Part shown: one piece after another, positions 1-9,402 of the stretch
How the letters are laid out: each line of letters opens with the position of its first letter
How positions within the stretch are numbered: the stretch's first letter is position 1
Source: Bacteroidota bacterium
GTDB taxonomy: Bacteria > Bacteroidota > Bacteroidia > B-17B0 > Aurantibacillaceae
Length of the DNA stretch: 64,000 bases
Reading direction: 5' to 3'
Assembly: GCA_017303905.1 (NCBI GenBank)
Contig: JAFLBH010000002.1
Location: 653,006-717,005, forward strand
The notes under the pieces: generated by a model
The model's database searches: none
The model's input: the letters and a program-made list of their open reading frames with translations, nothing else
Told to the model about the DNA's origin: nothing
Translations under genes and position numbers: made by a program

Positions 1-732
1 TCCGCTTCCGCTCATTGATGCATAAACGGCACCGGCTTCATAGAGTTGGTTTTTTAATTTCTCCACTTCGGGATACTTTTTAAAAATGCTTTTTTCAAAA
101 TCGTTAACCAAGCAATTTTTCCAATTGGAAATGGGTTCATTTTCTACAATTTCCTTAACCGAACGTAATGGTTTGTTGGGAATAACGCCATCGTAAGCTT
201 CCTTGGTATTACTATTAATGCCCGGATGTACCACTAAAATACGATAGTCCTTTAAGTTTACCTTAACCGAACTGAACTCATCCCCTTTGCCCACCGCAAA
301 AACGGGGGTATTTTCTATAAAAAAAGCGCAATCAGACCCTAATTTGCGGGCAATATTGGTTAACTGCTCTTGACTCAATCCTAAACTAAACTTTTGATTG
401 ATAATTTTCAGAAAAAAAGCCGCATCGGAACTGCCCCCGCCGAGTCCGGCTCCCATTGGCAAAACCTTACGTAAATTGACTTTTAAATGGGGTAATTTAA
501 CCTCAGCGCTCAAGGCCTTCCAGGCTTTATAAATGATGTTTTCTTCAATGGGTCCGGCTACTGTTAAACCGCTTGTTTCCAAATCAAAAGGCTGAGAGCC
601 TCCATCCAAAACTTCGAGGGCATCACACCAATTAATGGGATAAAAAACCGTCTCGATGTTATGAAAACCGTCCGGTCTTTTCTCTATCACGTTCAGTCCC
701 AGGTTAATCTTAGCATTTGGAAAAAGTATCAT
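1..732 (-). CDS. ispE: 4-diphosphocytidyl-2-C-methyl-D-erythritol kinase, 3' end cut by window edge
   Basis: Reading leftward from the ATG at 732, 244 codons stay open to the window edge. The N-terminus reads MILFPNAKINLGL, and residues about 92-104 contain the GHMP-kinase phosphate loop (GAGLGGGSSDAA). The last visible residues are MSGSG, the start of the C-terminal glycine/serine motif. Family members are about 260-290 residues, so only some 20-40 residues are missing. IspE phosphorylates CDP-methylerythritol in the non-mevalonate isoprenoid pathway in the cytoplasm. It is transcribed divergently from the lipoprotein gene at 803. The family call is firm; only the C-terminus is unseen. Confidence 0.93.
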   Translation of the reverse strand, partial: MILFPNAKINLGLNVIEKRPDGFHNIETVFYPINWCDALEVLDGGSQPFDLETSGLTVAGPIEENIIYKAWKALSAEVKLPHLKVNLRKVLPMGAGLGGGSSDAAFFLKIINQKFSLGLSQEQLTNIARKLGSDCAFFIENTPVFAVGKGDEFSSVKVNLKDYRILVVHPGINSNTKEAYDGVIPNKPLRSVKEIVENEPISNWKNCLVNDFEKSIFKKYPEVEKLKNQLYEAGAVYASMSGSG

Positions 733-802
733 TTTTTGGGCTTTTTTGGCTTTGTTAAATATTTTTTACTAAATTGCACTAAAATTTTATAAAAACACAA
801 CC

Positions 803-1849
803 ATGAAAAATAAAAAATCTACTATTGGTTTAATGTTATTAATGGCTGGTTCGTTAGTTTTAACTAATTGTACCAAAGACAAAACGAATCCTCAGCCTGA
901 ACCGGATAAAGATATGACCACTACTACTGAGGCCGTAAACACTCAAATGATTGTTAACGATATCCAGGAGTTATGCGGACAAGTATGTGAATCGAATGCA
1001 TTTTTATTGAACGATCATGATGCAACTCCGGTTACCATTATGCAAGGAACAAACACTATTAATAGTAGTAATGCATTGGTTAATGTTGGGTCAAACTCAT
1101 ACACTTTAACATTCAACAATACTGTAGGTCGTGATGGTCGCGTTCGTAATGGTGTTTTAGTATTTGATTATACTGCAACTCCTGCTACTGTACCTAATAA
1201 ATTTTATCGTATTCCCGGCTTTATTGTGGATGTAACTTCTGTTGGTTATTCAGTAGATAACTACACTATCAGCATCAACAACATGCGTATTTCAAATACC
1301 ACTCCAATTGGTTTCCCTGGTACTGCTCCTTTTTTACCTAGCGCTACCAAAATGAGCTGGAAACAAACAGCTGATGTTAGCGTAATGTGGGCAAATGGAA
1401 CAAGCACTTCTACCACTACATTTAACGGTACTATCAATAAAACATTAGAAAACACCAATAACACTTCAATTCCAATGCCTCCGGGCCCATCTGCTACAAC
1501 TTATACCGTATTTGGATATAGTGGTGTAAACAATAACTTCTTAAAGTTAAACTTACAATACTCTTCTTATACTGTTGAAGGTACAGGAACTTTAGCTAAC
1601 GGAACTGCTTATACACTTGCTACTTCAAATCCGTTAACACGTAATTTTGTTAGCTCTCCTGAATTATTCGTAGTTGTAGGTAGCGAAGTAATTACAGTTC
1701 AACGTCACCCATTCTTAACGGGAGTTTTAAACTTTAAACCAACAGGTAAGTCTGACAGAGTTATTGACTTTGGTGAGTCTGGAACTATCGTAGATTACAA
1801 TGCCAAAGTAACTATTGAAGGTATTACTTACTCTCACGATATCCGCTAA
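803..1849 (+). CDS. lipoprotein of unknown function, paralogue of 28054-29010
   Basis: The 348-residue product begins with a lipoprotein signal peptide: basic MKNKK, a hydrophobic core and the lipobox LTNC with Cys23. It should be processed by signal peptidase II and anchored in a membrane. The mature part is Thr/Asn/Ser-rich and looks beta-stranded. It shares a clear pattern with the protein at 28054-29010: FDY, then PGF, VTS, VDNYT and NTTP in the middle, and a GITYS ending. The two are therefore paralogues. Both genes are followed by almost the same terminator. I do not recognise a named domain and assign no function. Confidence 0.8.
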   Translation: MKNKKSTIGLMLLMAGSLVLTNCTKDKTNPQPEPDKDMTTTTEAVNTQMIVNDIQELCGQVCESNAFLLNDHDATPVTIMQGTNTINSSNALVNVGSNSYTLTFNNTVGRDGRVRNGVLVFDYTATPATVPNKFYRIPGFIVDVTSVGYSVDNYTISINNMRISNTTPIGFPGTAPFLPSATKMSWKQTADVSVMWANGTSTSTTTFNGTINKTLENTNNTSIPMPPGPSATTYTVFGYSGVNNNFLKLNLQYSSYTVEGTGTLANGTAYTLATSNPLTRNFVSSPELFVVVGSEVITVQRHPFLTGVLNFKPTGKSDRVIDFGESGTIVDYNAKVTIEGITYSHDIR

Positions 1850-1870
1850 TAAAAGCATTATCATAAAACA

Positions 1871-1904
1871 AAAAGCCCCGAGCGCAAACCTCGGGGCTTT
1901 TTTA
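1871..1904. terminator. bidirectional intrinsic terminator
   Basis: The stem gccccgag (1875-1882) pairs with ctcggggc (1890-1897) around a 7-nt loop. It is flanked by an A run on the left and a T run on the right, so it can work on both strands. It lies between the convergent lipoprotein gene and dnaJ. Confidence 0.9.
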
Positions 1905-1930
1905 TTGGCATTTATTTCTCTTTATGACAT

Positions 1931-3079
1931 TTATTCAAAATACTCTTTCATGCGATCAAAGAAGCTCTTCTCCTTTTTATTTGGATTAGGCTTGAAGTTT
2001 TTAGAATCCTGTAATTGCTCCATCATTTTCTTTTCATCAGCACTCAAATTGGTTGGCACATGAATGTTCACATCCACCAATAAATCGCCTTTTCCATAAG
2101 AGTTTATATCAGGAATACCTTTGCCCTTTAAACGAAGGATTTTTCCACTTGGTGTACCCGGATCAATCTTAATTTTTACTTTACCATCAATTGTTGGAAT
2201 TTCGACCTGAGTTCCGAGAGCTGCCTCAGGGAAACTAATAAATGAATGGTATATAAGGTTGTTTCCATCGCGTTTTAACTCCGGATGCTCTTCCTCTTCT
2301 ACTAATATTAATAAGTCACCGTTAATGCCACCCCTTGGTGCTGCATTCCCTTTTCCGTTCATAGAAAGTTGCATCCCTTCTGCAACACCGGCCGGAATAT
2401 TTACAGAGATAACCTCTTCACCTCTTACAACACCATCGCCATGACAGGTCCCGCATTTCTCCTTAATAATTTTTCCTTCGCCATGGCAAGAGCTACAAGT
2501 TGTTTGCGTTCTCATAGCACCCAATATGGTTTGCTGAACACGGGTTTGTACTCCTGAACCATTACAAATCTTACAGGTATCGTAATTATTATTTTTAGCG
2601 CCGCTTCCTTTACAGGTTCCGCAGGCGACTTGTTTATTCACCTTTATTTTTTTCTCTACGCCATGAGCAATTTCGTTCAGGTTTAATTTAACCTTAACGC
2701 GTAAGTTGGAGCCACGGTTTACACGACGGCCACCGCCATTTCCTCCGCCTCCGCCACCAAATCCAAATGCACCGCCAAAAATATCTCCGAACTGAGAGAA
2801 AATATCATCCATGTTCATTCCACCGCCACCATAGCCGCCGCCACCTGCTGCACCACTCATGCCCGCATGTCCGAACTGATCGTATCGTTGTTTTTTCTCT
2901 GCATTACTTAAAACTTCATACGCCTCTGCGGCCTCTTTAAATTTTTCTTCAGCAGCTTTATCATCCGGATTTTTATCAGGATGGTATTTAATAGCCAGCT
3001 TACGATACGCCTTTTTTATTTCGTCATCGCTTGCGTTTTTAGCTACGCCCAGTACTTCGTAATAATCTCTCTTTGCCAT
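1931..3079 (-). CDS. dnaJ: chaperone protein DnaJ
   Basis: The 382-residue protein has the full DnaJ layout. The J domain occupies residues 1-70, with HPD at 33-35. A Gly/Phe-rich linker follows to about 120. The zinc-finger region has four CxxCxGxG motifs ([32 protein letters not shown]), and then come the C-terminal substrate-binding domains. It stimulates the DnaK ATPase and delivers unfolded substrates in the cytoplasm. It lies 3 bp downstream of grpE on the same strand, a normal co-chaperone operon. dnaK is not in the window. Confidence 0.98.
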   Translation of the reverse strand: MAKRDYYEVLGVAKNASDDEIKKAYRKLAIKYHPDKNPDDKAAEEKFKEAAEAYEVLSNAEKKQRYDQFGHAGMSGAAGGGGYGGGGMNMDDIFSQFGDIFGGAFGFGGGGGGNGGGRRVNRGSNLRVKVKLNLNEIAHGVEKKIKVNKQVACGTCKGSGAKNNNYDTCKICNGSGVQTRVQQTILGAMRTQTTCSSCHGEGKIIKEKCGTCHGDGVVRGEEVISVNIPAGVAEGMQLSMNGKGNAAPRGGINGDLLILVEEEEHPELKRDGNNLIYHSFISFPEAALGTQVEIPTIDGKVKIKIDPGTPSGKILRLKGKGIPDINSYGKGDLLVDVNIHVPTNLSADEKKMMEQLQDSKNFKPNPNKKEKSFFDRMKEYFE

Positions 3080-3082
3080 AGT

Positions 3083-3622
3083 TTAATTTGCTACCACTAC
3101 CTTTGCGTAGCGAATTACTTTATCACCTAATTTATAACCTTTCTCCACCTCATCCACTACTTTCCCCTTTTGATTCTCATCGCTGGCAGGAATGTGTGTA
3201 ATCGCCTCCATGGTATCTTCACTAAAAGCTAAACCAACACTCTCAAATGCCGTTAAACCTTTTTGTTGGGTATTATGCTTCATTTTATTACTAATCAAAA
3301 CAATACCTTCCTTAATGGAAGCAGGATCGTTATTGTTCTCATTCGCCTTTATTGCTCTTTCCAAATCATCAATGACAGGCAAAATGGCTTTAAAAACATC
3401 TTCAGATGCAGTTTTTATCAGCTCACTTTTTTCCTTCATGGTACGCTTTCTGTAATTATCAAACTCTGAATATAAACGAAGGTATTTATCGTTTAATTCC
3501 GCTACTTGCTGCTTTAATTGATCTACCTCAGAAACTGACGTATTTTCAGCATTAGTGGCAGTATTTTCTTCTTGCCCCTCGGTATTATTCTCGGTATTAT
3601 TTACATTATCCTGTTCTTTCAT
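3083..3622 (-). CDS. grpE: nucleotide exchange factor GrpE
   Basis: The 179-residue protein has an Asn/Glu/Thr-rich acidic N-terminus of about 30 residues. A long coiled coil follows (about 30-75, including LYSEFDNYRKRT), then the beta-domain ending in GYKLGDKVIRYAKVVV, the GrpE signature. It releases ADP from DnaK. The gene is directly upstream of dnaJ with a 3-bp gap, so both are probably made from one mRNA starting just above 3622. I could not identify a heat-shock operator in the upstream 80 bp. Confidence 0.97.
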   Translation of the reverse strand: MKEQDNVNNTENNTEGQEENTATNAENTSVSEVDQLKQQVAELNDKYLRLYSEFDNYRKRTMKEKSELIKTASEDVFKAILPVIDDLERAIKANENNNDPASIKEGIVLISNKMKHNTQQKGLTAFESVGLAFSEDTMEAITHIPASDENQKGKVVDEVEKGYKLGDKVIRYAKVVVAN

Positions 3623-3700
3623 AGTATCAAATCAATATAAGTTCGTGATTGCTTAATTGTCAATCAATAATTTTGCCAATAAAAATAAGTGGAAATTCTG

Positions 3701-5005
3701 TCAGTTTTTAAGGAAATTAAACTCTGTTCGCCGGTTTAATTCATGTTCTTTGTCAGAGCACTCAACCCCATTTAAACAGCGGTTTTTGATTTGTGCTTCA
3801 CCCTTTCCGGTTGGTGTTAATCTGAAATTATCAATCCCTTTGGAGGCCAGATAATCAACTACGGCCTTGGAACGTTTTTCGGATAAGGCAAGGTTCGAAG
3901 CATCATCACCTCTACTATCGGTATGTGAGATTACCTCCAATTTCACGCCCGGATTGGCTTCAAGAATTGTGATCACCTGATCTAAAATCAATTCCCCTTC
4001 AAAAGTGATATTGAACTTCCCTGATTCGTAATAGATGTTTTCGGTAACCGATAAAGTTTTTTCTCCGGATTTATCAAACTTCTTATACTTCATGGTGATA
4101 TCATCTTCCTCTTCAATAGGCGCTAAAGTCACCACATCGGCCTTAAGTAATTTATATTCAAAAAAACCTTTACTTGATTTGGTTAATTCACCAACCATCT
4201 CGCCATTTTGCTTGGCCAAGTATACTTTTGGTCCGCCTTTAACTTTGTCGTTTTGCTCAATGCGAATCGACAAAGTTTGAGTGGTATCTATTTTTGTAAA
4301 AAGAAAATCACCGTAGCCATCTGTTTTAGCAGTTTTCAAAGTATCCTGTAATTGATTCACCAAATAAACATTGTGATCAGTCAATGGCTTTTTAACGGCT
4401 TCACCAATCAACAGTTTACCCGAAATATCCGCTGTTGAATAAGCCGCATTGGTGCGACAAATATTTACAAATGCTCTTTCCAATACTTTAGCACTATCGG
4501 TTTCCATCCATAAACGACCTTTAGGATTCACAACGAAAAAAGATGGGAATTTATCGGCACCAAATACCTGAACAGCCTTATCCTGAATTCCGCCTTTTGC
4601 CAAGTAATTTGTTTTTTTACCCTTGAATTTAGAATTAACCAAATTACCATCTTTGAGATAGGTTTGCCATTTAGCGTCATCTTCCTCGGCACAAACAGTT
4701 ACGTATTCAATTTCTGAAGCGCCCTTGCAAGCATTATTTTGAAAACGATTCAAGATAAATTCGATGCGTTGATTAATATCTACAATTTGCTTAAGGGGTT
4801 GTTGTGTGGTGAAAAACAAAACTAACACAAAGCGATCGGGACTCCCCGGTTTTCCTGTAGGTAAATCGATGGAAGTTTTCTGATTGTCTTTATTATAAAC
4901 CTCAACTTTAGCAAAAGGAATTTTCTCACCGACTCTTAATTTTTTTTGTGCGAACACAACGTTGCAGACAAAAAACAGACAAACTATGACGGCGATTTTT
5001 TTCAT
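3701..5005 (-). CDS. OmpA-family outer-membrane protein with degenerate thioredoxin-like N-terminal domain
   Basis: The 434-residue product starts with a signal peptide ending at VFAQ. Residues about 20-175 look like a TlpA/AhpC-type fold, but the region where CxxC should be reads FFTTQQPLKQ, so no redox cysteines exist. A middle segment (about 200-260) resembles a carboxypeptidase-regulatory-like beta domain. The C-terminus (about 320-434) is an OmpA peptidoglycan-binding domain, with HTDSRGDDASNLALSEKR and NRRTEF. It is last in an operon with 5005-6243 and 6240-6824; its ATG overlaps the upstream stop by one base. It probably links the outer membrane to peptidoglycan. Confidence 0.85.
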   Translation of the reverse strand: MKKIAVIVCLFFVCNVVFAQKKLRVGEKIPFAKVEVYNKDNQKTSIDLPTGKPGSPDRFVLVLFFTTQQPLKQIVDINQRIEFILNRFQNNACKGASEIEYVTVCAEEDDAKWQTYLKDGNLVNSKFKGKKTNYLAKGGIQDKAVQVFGADKFPSFFVVNPKGRLWMETDSAKVLERAFVNICRTNAAYSTADISGKLLIGEAVKKPLTDHNVYLVNQLQDTLKTAKTDGYGDFLFTKIDTTQTLSIRIEQNDKVKGGPKVYLAKQNGEMVGELTKSSKGFFEYKLLKADVVTLAPIEEEDDITMKYKKFDKSGEKTLSVTENIYYESGKFNITFEGELILDQVITILEANPGVKLEVISHTDSRGDDASNLALSEKRSKAVVDYLASKGIDNFRLTPTGKGEAQIKNRCLNGVECSDKEHELNRRTEFNFLKN

Positions 5006-6243
5006 TAAGGTTTAATGAATTTTAATTCAACACGATTGTTTTCGAGGTGCTCTGCTTCAGTACAATTCACATTGTTTTTGCATTTATTCAGAAGCATGGT
5101 TTCACCCTTCCCTATGGTTCGTATTTTAGTCGCAACGATACCATTCGACACTAAATACGTTTTTACTGCGCTTGCGCGTTTTTTTGAAAGCTCAAGGTTT
5201 GCGGCATCATCTCCACGGCTATCTGTATGCACAATAATTTCCAAAGTATATTCCTTATTTTTTGTCATCATGGTAACTACCTTATCCAATTCAGGAGTAG
5301 TTCCTTCATCAATTTGTGCTGTACCGGCCTTAAATGTAACATTAGGATTCACTGTCAGTGCATTTTTCTGAGCCATTGTTTCCTTGTCGGAAGCATTCAT
5401 TTTATTAATCTCGTTTAGTGTTAAAGGCAATTCAAATCCTACCTCAGTTTTGTTAATCATACCAAATACAGCACCGGCTGAAGTGCTTAAATAAGCTTTA
5501 GAAACGTTTTGCAAACTACCCGATGTATCTAATTTGATAATATAATCTTTTAAAAACTTAACGCCGTAAAAAGTAAATACACCTGAGTTATCAGTGGTTG
5601 TACGACTTAAAGTATCACCAAATTTATTCTTCAAAACCATTTTTTGATTCTTCACTGCGTCGGTTGGCGCTTCTGAAAACAATAAGCGGGCTTTTAAATC
5701 TTTTGTATTCACCGGTGAGTTTTTCTTTCCGTCTAACACATCTTCTATTTCCAATTGAGTTGGATTCACCATAAGTACTTGTCCGGTTTCGCTGATTAAT
5801 AACGTGAGTGGCAATTGAGTGATTTTAAAATTACGTATAGTTAAATCATTGTATCCACGAGGAGCAATTAAATTACTGACACCCTCCATTTTCATATTCA
5901 CGATATCCTCATTCCATGCAGTTTTATCACTTTGCACAGCTATAGTAAAAGCTTCGAATCCGTCGGCATTACGATAAACCGCGTTACTGTAACGTTCATG
6001 AATATCCAATAAACGAGGTATAAATGGTTTCGATTTACTTACACTTGATGACCAAAAATGAAGTAATACAACTTTATTAATATAAGGGAATGAAATACTT
6101 TGCTGCGTGTTTTGATTATTATAAAGAATAAGAGCCGGGGTGGGATCACCTTGTTTTAATACAGTATTCGGTGTTTGCGCGCTTAATTTAAAAGCAAACA
6201 AAACGTTCAGAACAACAACTATTTTTAACAAGCGTTTTATCAT
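5005..6243 (-). CDS. OmpA-family protein with cysteine-less thioredoxin-like domain
   Basis: The 412-residue product is a paralogue of the next gene downstream (3701-5005), with the same order of parts. A signal peptide (FKLSAQ) comes first, then a thioredoxin-like domain, a beta-sandwich linker and a C-terminal OmpA domain (HTDSRGDDAANLELSKKR, then NNRVELKF). In the thioredoxin part the active-site position reads HFWSSSVSKSKPF. In the neighbour at 6240-6824 the same place is DFWASWCRPCR, so both cysteines are replaced by serine here. It overlaps both neighbours (1 bp and 4 bp), so translation is probably coupled. Its role is inferred as structural or sensory at the cell envelope. Confidence 0.85.
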   Translation of the reverse strand: MIKRLLKIVVVLNVLFAFKLSAQTPNTVLKQGDPTPALILYNNQNTQQSISFPYINKVVLLHFWSSSVSKSKPFIPRLLDIHERYSNAVYRNADGFEAFTIAVQSDKTAWNEDIVNMKMEGVSNLIAPRGYNDLTIRNFKITQLPLTLLISETGQVLMVNPTQLEIEDVLDGKKNSPVNTKDLKARLLFSEAPTDAVKNQKMVLKNKFGDTLSRTTTDNSGVFTFYGVKFLKDYIIKLDTSGSLQNVSKAYLSTSAGAVFGMINKTEVGFELPLTLNEINKMNASDKETMAQKNALTVNPNVTFKAGTAQIDEGTTPELDKVVTMMTKNKEYTLEIIVHTDSRGDDAANLELSKKRASAVKTYLVSNGIVATKIRTIGKGETMLLNKCKNNVNCTEAEHLENNRVELKFIKP

Positions 6244-6824
6244 TCTTTAATTCTGAGTTCCTCTAACTTTTTATGCAAATCATCACCTCTTAATGCTTTT
6301 GCTACAATAATGCCGTTACCATCAATTAAAAAATTGGTTGGAATTGAATACACGCCATATTTTACAGCTGCCGAATTATTCCAACCGCCTAAATCACCTA
6401 CATGATTGTTCCAAACCAAACCATCATTTAAAATAGCTTGTTGCCATGCGTCTTTATTATTATCTAATGAAACGCTGTATATTGTAAATCCTTTACCGCC
6501 TTTAAATTTCTGATCTTTGAAAACATTATAAGCTACAACGAGCGATGGGTTTTCAATTCGGCACGGACGGCACCAACTGGCCCAAAAATCAATCAGTACT
6601 AACTGTCCTTTTAATGAAGATAATTTAACCGGTTTTCCTTGCGGAGAGTTCAATTCAATTTCCGGTGCTTTGTTTCCCAGATTCAACCCTACAGGAGCTT
6701 CTACTGTTGTAGTCGCTACTATCGTTTCTTTTTTTGAATCGGTACTTGTTTCCTTCTTAGATTTACATGCAAAAGCAAACGTCAAAAAAATGCTTAATAC
6801 TAAATATATTCTTTTAAGTTCCAT
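6240..6824 (-). CDS. TlpA-like thiol-disulfide oxidoreductase lipoprotein
   Basis: I chose the ATG at 6824 because it gives a proper lipoprotein signal peptide (MELKRIYLVLSIFLTFAFAC); an in-frame upstream start at 6857 would lie inside murA. The mature protein has a classic TlpA/ResA thioredoxin fold with active site WCRPC. It probably reduces or shuffles disulfides on the periplasmic side of a membrane. The gene begins 1 bp after the murA stop and overlaps the next OmpA gene by 4 bp. One active enzyme is thus co-expressed with two inactive relatives. Confidence 0.88.
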   Translation of the reverse strand: MELKRIYLVLSIFLTFAFACKSKKETSTDSKKETIVATTTVEAPVGLNLGNKAPEIELNSPQGKPVKLSSLKGQLVLIDFWASWCRPCRIENPSLVVAYNVFKDQKFKGGKGFTIYSVSLDNNKDAWQQAILNDGLVWNNHVGDLGGWNNSAAVKYGVYSIPTNFLIDGNGIIVAKALRGDDLHKKLEELRIKE

Positions 6825-6825
6825 T

Positions 6826-8130
6826 TTACTTTCTGATAATTTCAGCACCAATAGCATTTAACCTTCCATCTATATTCTGATAGCCTCTATCAATTTGATT
6901 AATGTTAAAGATGGTGCTCTTGCCTTTTGCACTCATAGCTGCAATTAATAACGATACACCCGCACGAATATCCGGCGATGCCATTTGAATTGCTTTCAAC
7001 TGAACTTTTTTATCTAAACCAATCACAGTAGCACGGTGCGGATCACATAAAATAATTTGGGCACCCATGTCGATTAGTTTATCTACGAAAAATAAACGGC
7101 TCTCAAACATTTTCTGATGAATGAGAACATTTCCGCGTGCTTGGGTTGCAGTAACTAAAACAATACTTAATAAATCAGGCGTGAATCCAGGCCAAATAGC
7201 ATCTGCAATGGTTAAGATTGAACCATCGATGAAAGTATCGATTTCGTAATGACTTTGGCTTGGAATGTAAATATCATCACCCCTACGTTCCATTTGAATT
7301 CCTAAACGAGAAAACACACGAGGAATACAACCTAGATTATCATACGAAACATTCTTAATGGTAATTTCAGATTGAGTCATGGCTGCTAGGCCAATGAATG
7401 AACCAATTTCAATCATGTCAGGTAACAAACGATGTTTTGTTCCTTTCAATGATGTTACACCTTCAATGTTTAACAAATTAGAACCAATACCGCTAATTTT
7501 CGCACCCATGCTCACCAGCATTTTACATAATTGCTGAATGTAAGGTTCGCAAGCCGCATTGTAGATGGTGGTTGTGCCTTCTGCTAAAACAGCTGCCATA
7601 ATGATATTGGCAGTTCCTGTAACAGAAGCTTCATCCAACAACATGTAAGTGCCTTTTAATTTATCGGCATGCACTTTAAACATTTCATCATGTCCGTCGT
7701 AATCAAATTGCGCTCCTAAATTTTGGAAGCCCAAGAAATGAGTATCCATACGACGACGGCCAATTTTATCACCTCCCGGTTTCGGCATGTAAGCTCTTCC
7801 AAATCGTGCTAACATCGGACCAATTATCATTACTGAGCCTCGTAAACCTCCGCCCTTCTTTTTAAACTCAGGCGATACGAGATAATCAACCTTCACTTCA
7901 TCGGCCTGAAAAGTATATTCTTCATGGCCGGTTTTTTCAATTTTTACACCCAAATCACGTAATAAATCAATAAGCTTATTGATGTCAACGATATCAGGAA
8001 TATTACTGATGGTAACTTTTTCGTTGGTAAGTAAAACGGCGCAAATGATTTGCAGCGCTTCGTTTTTAGCTCCTTGCGGAATGATATCTCCTTTTAATTG
8101 TTTGCCTCCGGTAACTTCAAAAATGGCCAT
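6826..8130 (-). CDS. murA: UDP-N-acetylglucosamine 1-carboxyvinyltransferase, Cys-to-Asp active-site variant
   Basis: The 434-residue enzyme starts peptidoglycan synthesis by moving enolpyruvate from PEP to UDP-GlcNAc in the cytoplasm. It shows the family features: GGKQLKGDI with GAKNEAL near the N-terminus and DIRAGVSLLIAAM near the C-terminus. The loop that carries the fosfomycin-reactive Cys115 in E. coli reads PGGDKIGRRRMD, with Asp121 in the Cys position. In other bacteria a Cys-to-Asp change at this site keeps activity but prevents fosfomycin binding. It heads the run into the TlpA/OmpA genes, with a 17-bp gap from the DUF4290 gene upstream. Confidence 0.96.
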   Translation of the reverse strand: MAIFEVTGGKQLKGDIIPQGAKNEALQIICAVLLTNEKVTISNIPDIVDINKLIDLLRDLGVKIEKTGHEEYTFQADEVKVDYLVSPEFKKKGGGLRGSVMIIGPMLARFGRAYMPKPGGDKIGRRRMDTHFLGFQNLGAQFDYDGHDEMFKVHADKLKGTYMLLDEASVTGTANIIMAAVLAEGTTTIYNAACEPYIQQLCKMLVSMGAKISGIGSNLLNIEGVTSLKGTKHRLLPDMIEIGSFIGLAAMTQSEITIKNVSYDNLGCIPRVFSRLGIQMERRGDDIYIPSQSHYEIDTFIDGSILTIADAIWPGFTPDLLSIVLVTATQARGNVLIHQKMFESRLFFVDKLIDMGAQIILCDPHRATVIGLDKKVQLKAIQMASPDIRAGVSLLIAAMSAKGKSTIFNINQIDRGYQNIDGRLNAIGAEIIRK

Positions 8131-8147
8131 AGTATAGGGAAATGAGA

Positions 8148-8783
8148 TTAATGTTTGCGATGGTGTTTATTATGTTTATGCTTATGCTTGTTATTTTGGA
8201 ACTTGTGGCGAGGTTTGTTATTGTTATTATTCCCTCTCAATTCCTGATGAGAACTCAATACCGCTGATTCATCCATTTTTAACTCACCTCCCGATAATTC
8301 CTGAAGATTTTTAAAAATGACATCATCAGTTATCGAATCTTTATTCCAGTTGAGGTAAGACTTTTTTAGATGATTGGCTATGTGACGAGTTAATTCATCC
8401 TTCTCCGGACCATCCTTCAATTTTTTAGCTTGCTCAATGATTTTTTCGATGGATTTTCCATAATGTTTATAACGGATTTTTCCGCTAGGATAGGTTAACC
8501 GTTCCGGCTTTTCTTTAAAGGTTTCAGGTGATGGTTTCGGATAAGGCGAGTCCACATCCAATTTAAATTCTGAAATAATAAAAAGATGATCCCATAATTT
8601 GTGCGTAAAGTCCGCTACATCACGCAAATGCGGATTTAACTGCCCCATTACCTGAATAATTGCGCGAGCACACAAATTTCTTTCATCACGGTCTTTAAGG
8701 GTACAGCAATATTCTATCATTCCCTGAATATTTCTACCATATTCGGGGATAATCATTTTGGGCTGTTGGGTGTTGTATTCCAT
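8148..8783 (-). CDS. DUF4290 domain protein with His/Lys-rich tail
   Basis: The 211-residue protein matches the Bacteroidota family DUF4290 from the start (EYGRNIQGMIEYC, then NPHLRD). The function is unknown. The last 30 residues are extremely basic and His-rich, a run of Asn followed by repeated HKH/KHK. Such a tail could bind metal or nucleic acid; this is inference. No signal peptide or membrane segment is visible, so it should be cytoplasmic. The gene is 17 bp upstream of murA and probably co-transcribed with it. Confidence 0.85.
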   Translation of the reverse strand: MEYNTQQPKMIIPEYGRNIQGMIEYCCTLKDRDERNLCARAIIQVMGQLNPHLRDVADFTHKLWDHLFIISEFKLDVDSPYPKPSPETFKEKPERLTYPSGKIRYKHYGKSIEKIIEQAKKLKDGPEKDELTRHIANHLKKSYLNWNKDSITDDVIFKNLQELSGGELKMDESAVLSSHQELRGNNNNNKPRHKFQNNKHKHKHNKHHRKH

Positions 8784-8913
8784 AGTAGTTTCAAAGTATA
8801 AATATAGCTAAAATAAGGGTAGGATTTAAAGTTTTAAACTATTTATTAACCAATCGCATGTTTATTACCTGATTTTTTATTTTTACGTCATAAACCATTA
8901 AAAAATTACAATT

Positions 8914-9354
8914 ATGTTTGATTTAAAAGTAGCGGTGACGAATATTGCAGCGCGTTGGAACTACAAAGTAGACGAAGTTTCTCCTGGGGTATACAGAATG
9001 GATGTAGCCATTAAAATGAAAGATGGAACTTTCCGTTACCAGTTTGTGTACGTTTGGATAATTCAAGGACGTTATTTCGGTAAGGACGTAGTGTATATGA
9101 ACAGCCGCTGCGGTGAATTCACGCAAAATTTAAATTTATACAAATTATTAAAAGAAGGTGGTTATGGTACTTATTCTGCTGTAACTGTAACAACAGATAA
9201 GCGTGCCGATGGCTCTCCGTGTGAGACAGTTATCGTTCAAGCTGTTCAGCCGATTGAGTTTACCAATGAAGCGATTCTAAATGAGGTAATTTATGACGTG
9301 GCGTTTAACGCGGATGCGATTGAATCACTTTATTTTGGCGGCGACAAAAACTAA
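8914..9354 (+). CDS. conserved hypothetical cytoplasmic protein
   Basis: The 146-residue protein has no signal peptide or membrane segment. It has a mixed alpha/beta pattern with hydrophobic strands (FRYQFVYVWI, TYSAVTVTTD, TVIVQAVQ) and ends with an acidic helix. The shape recalls small YbjN- or type III chaperone-like folds, but I cannot name a family. It is divergent from the DUF4290 gene and 48 bp upstream of sucD on the same strand. An unlabelled AT-rich region of 130 bp before it should hold both promoters. Confidence 0.7.
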   Translation: MFDLKVAVTNIAARWNYKVDEVSPGVYRMDVAIKMKDGTFRYQFVYVWIIQGRYFGKDVVYMNSRCGEFTQNLNLYKLLKEGGYGTYSAVTVTTDKRADGSPCETVIVQAVQPIEFTNEAILNEVIYDVAFNADAIESLYFGGDKN

Positions 9355-9402
9355 GAATCAAAAAATAAATCTTATATTTAGCCCTCTTTAAAAACATACT
9401 TT

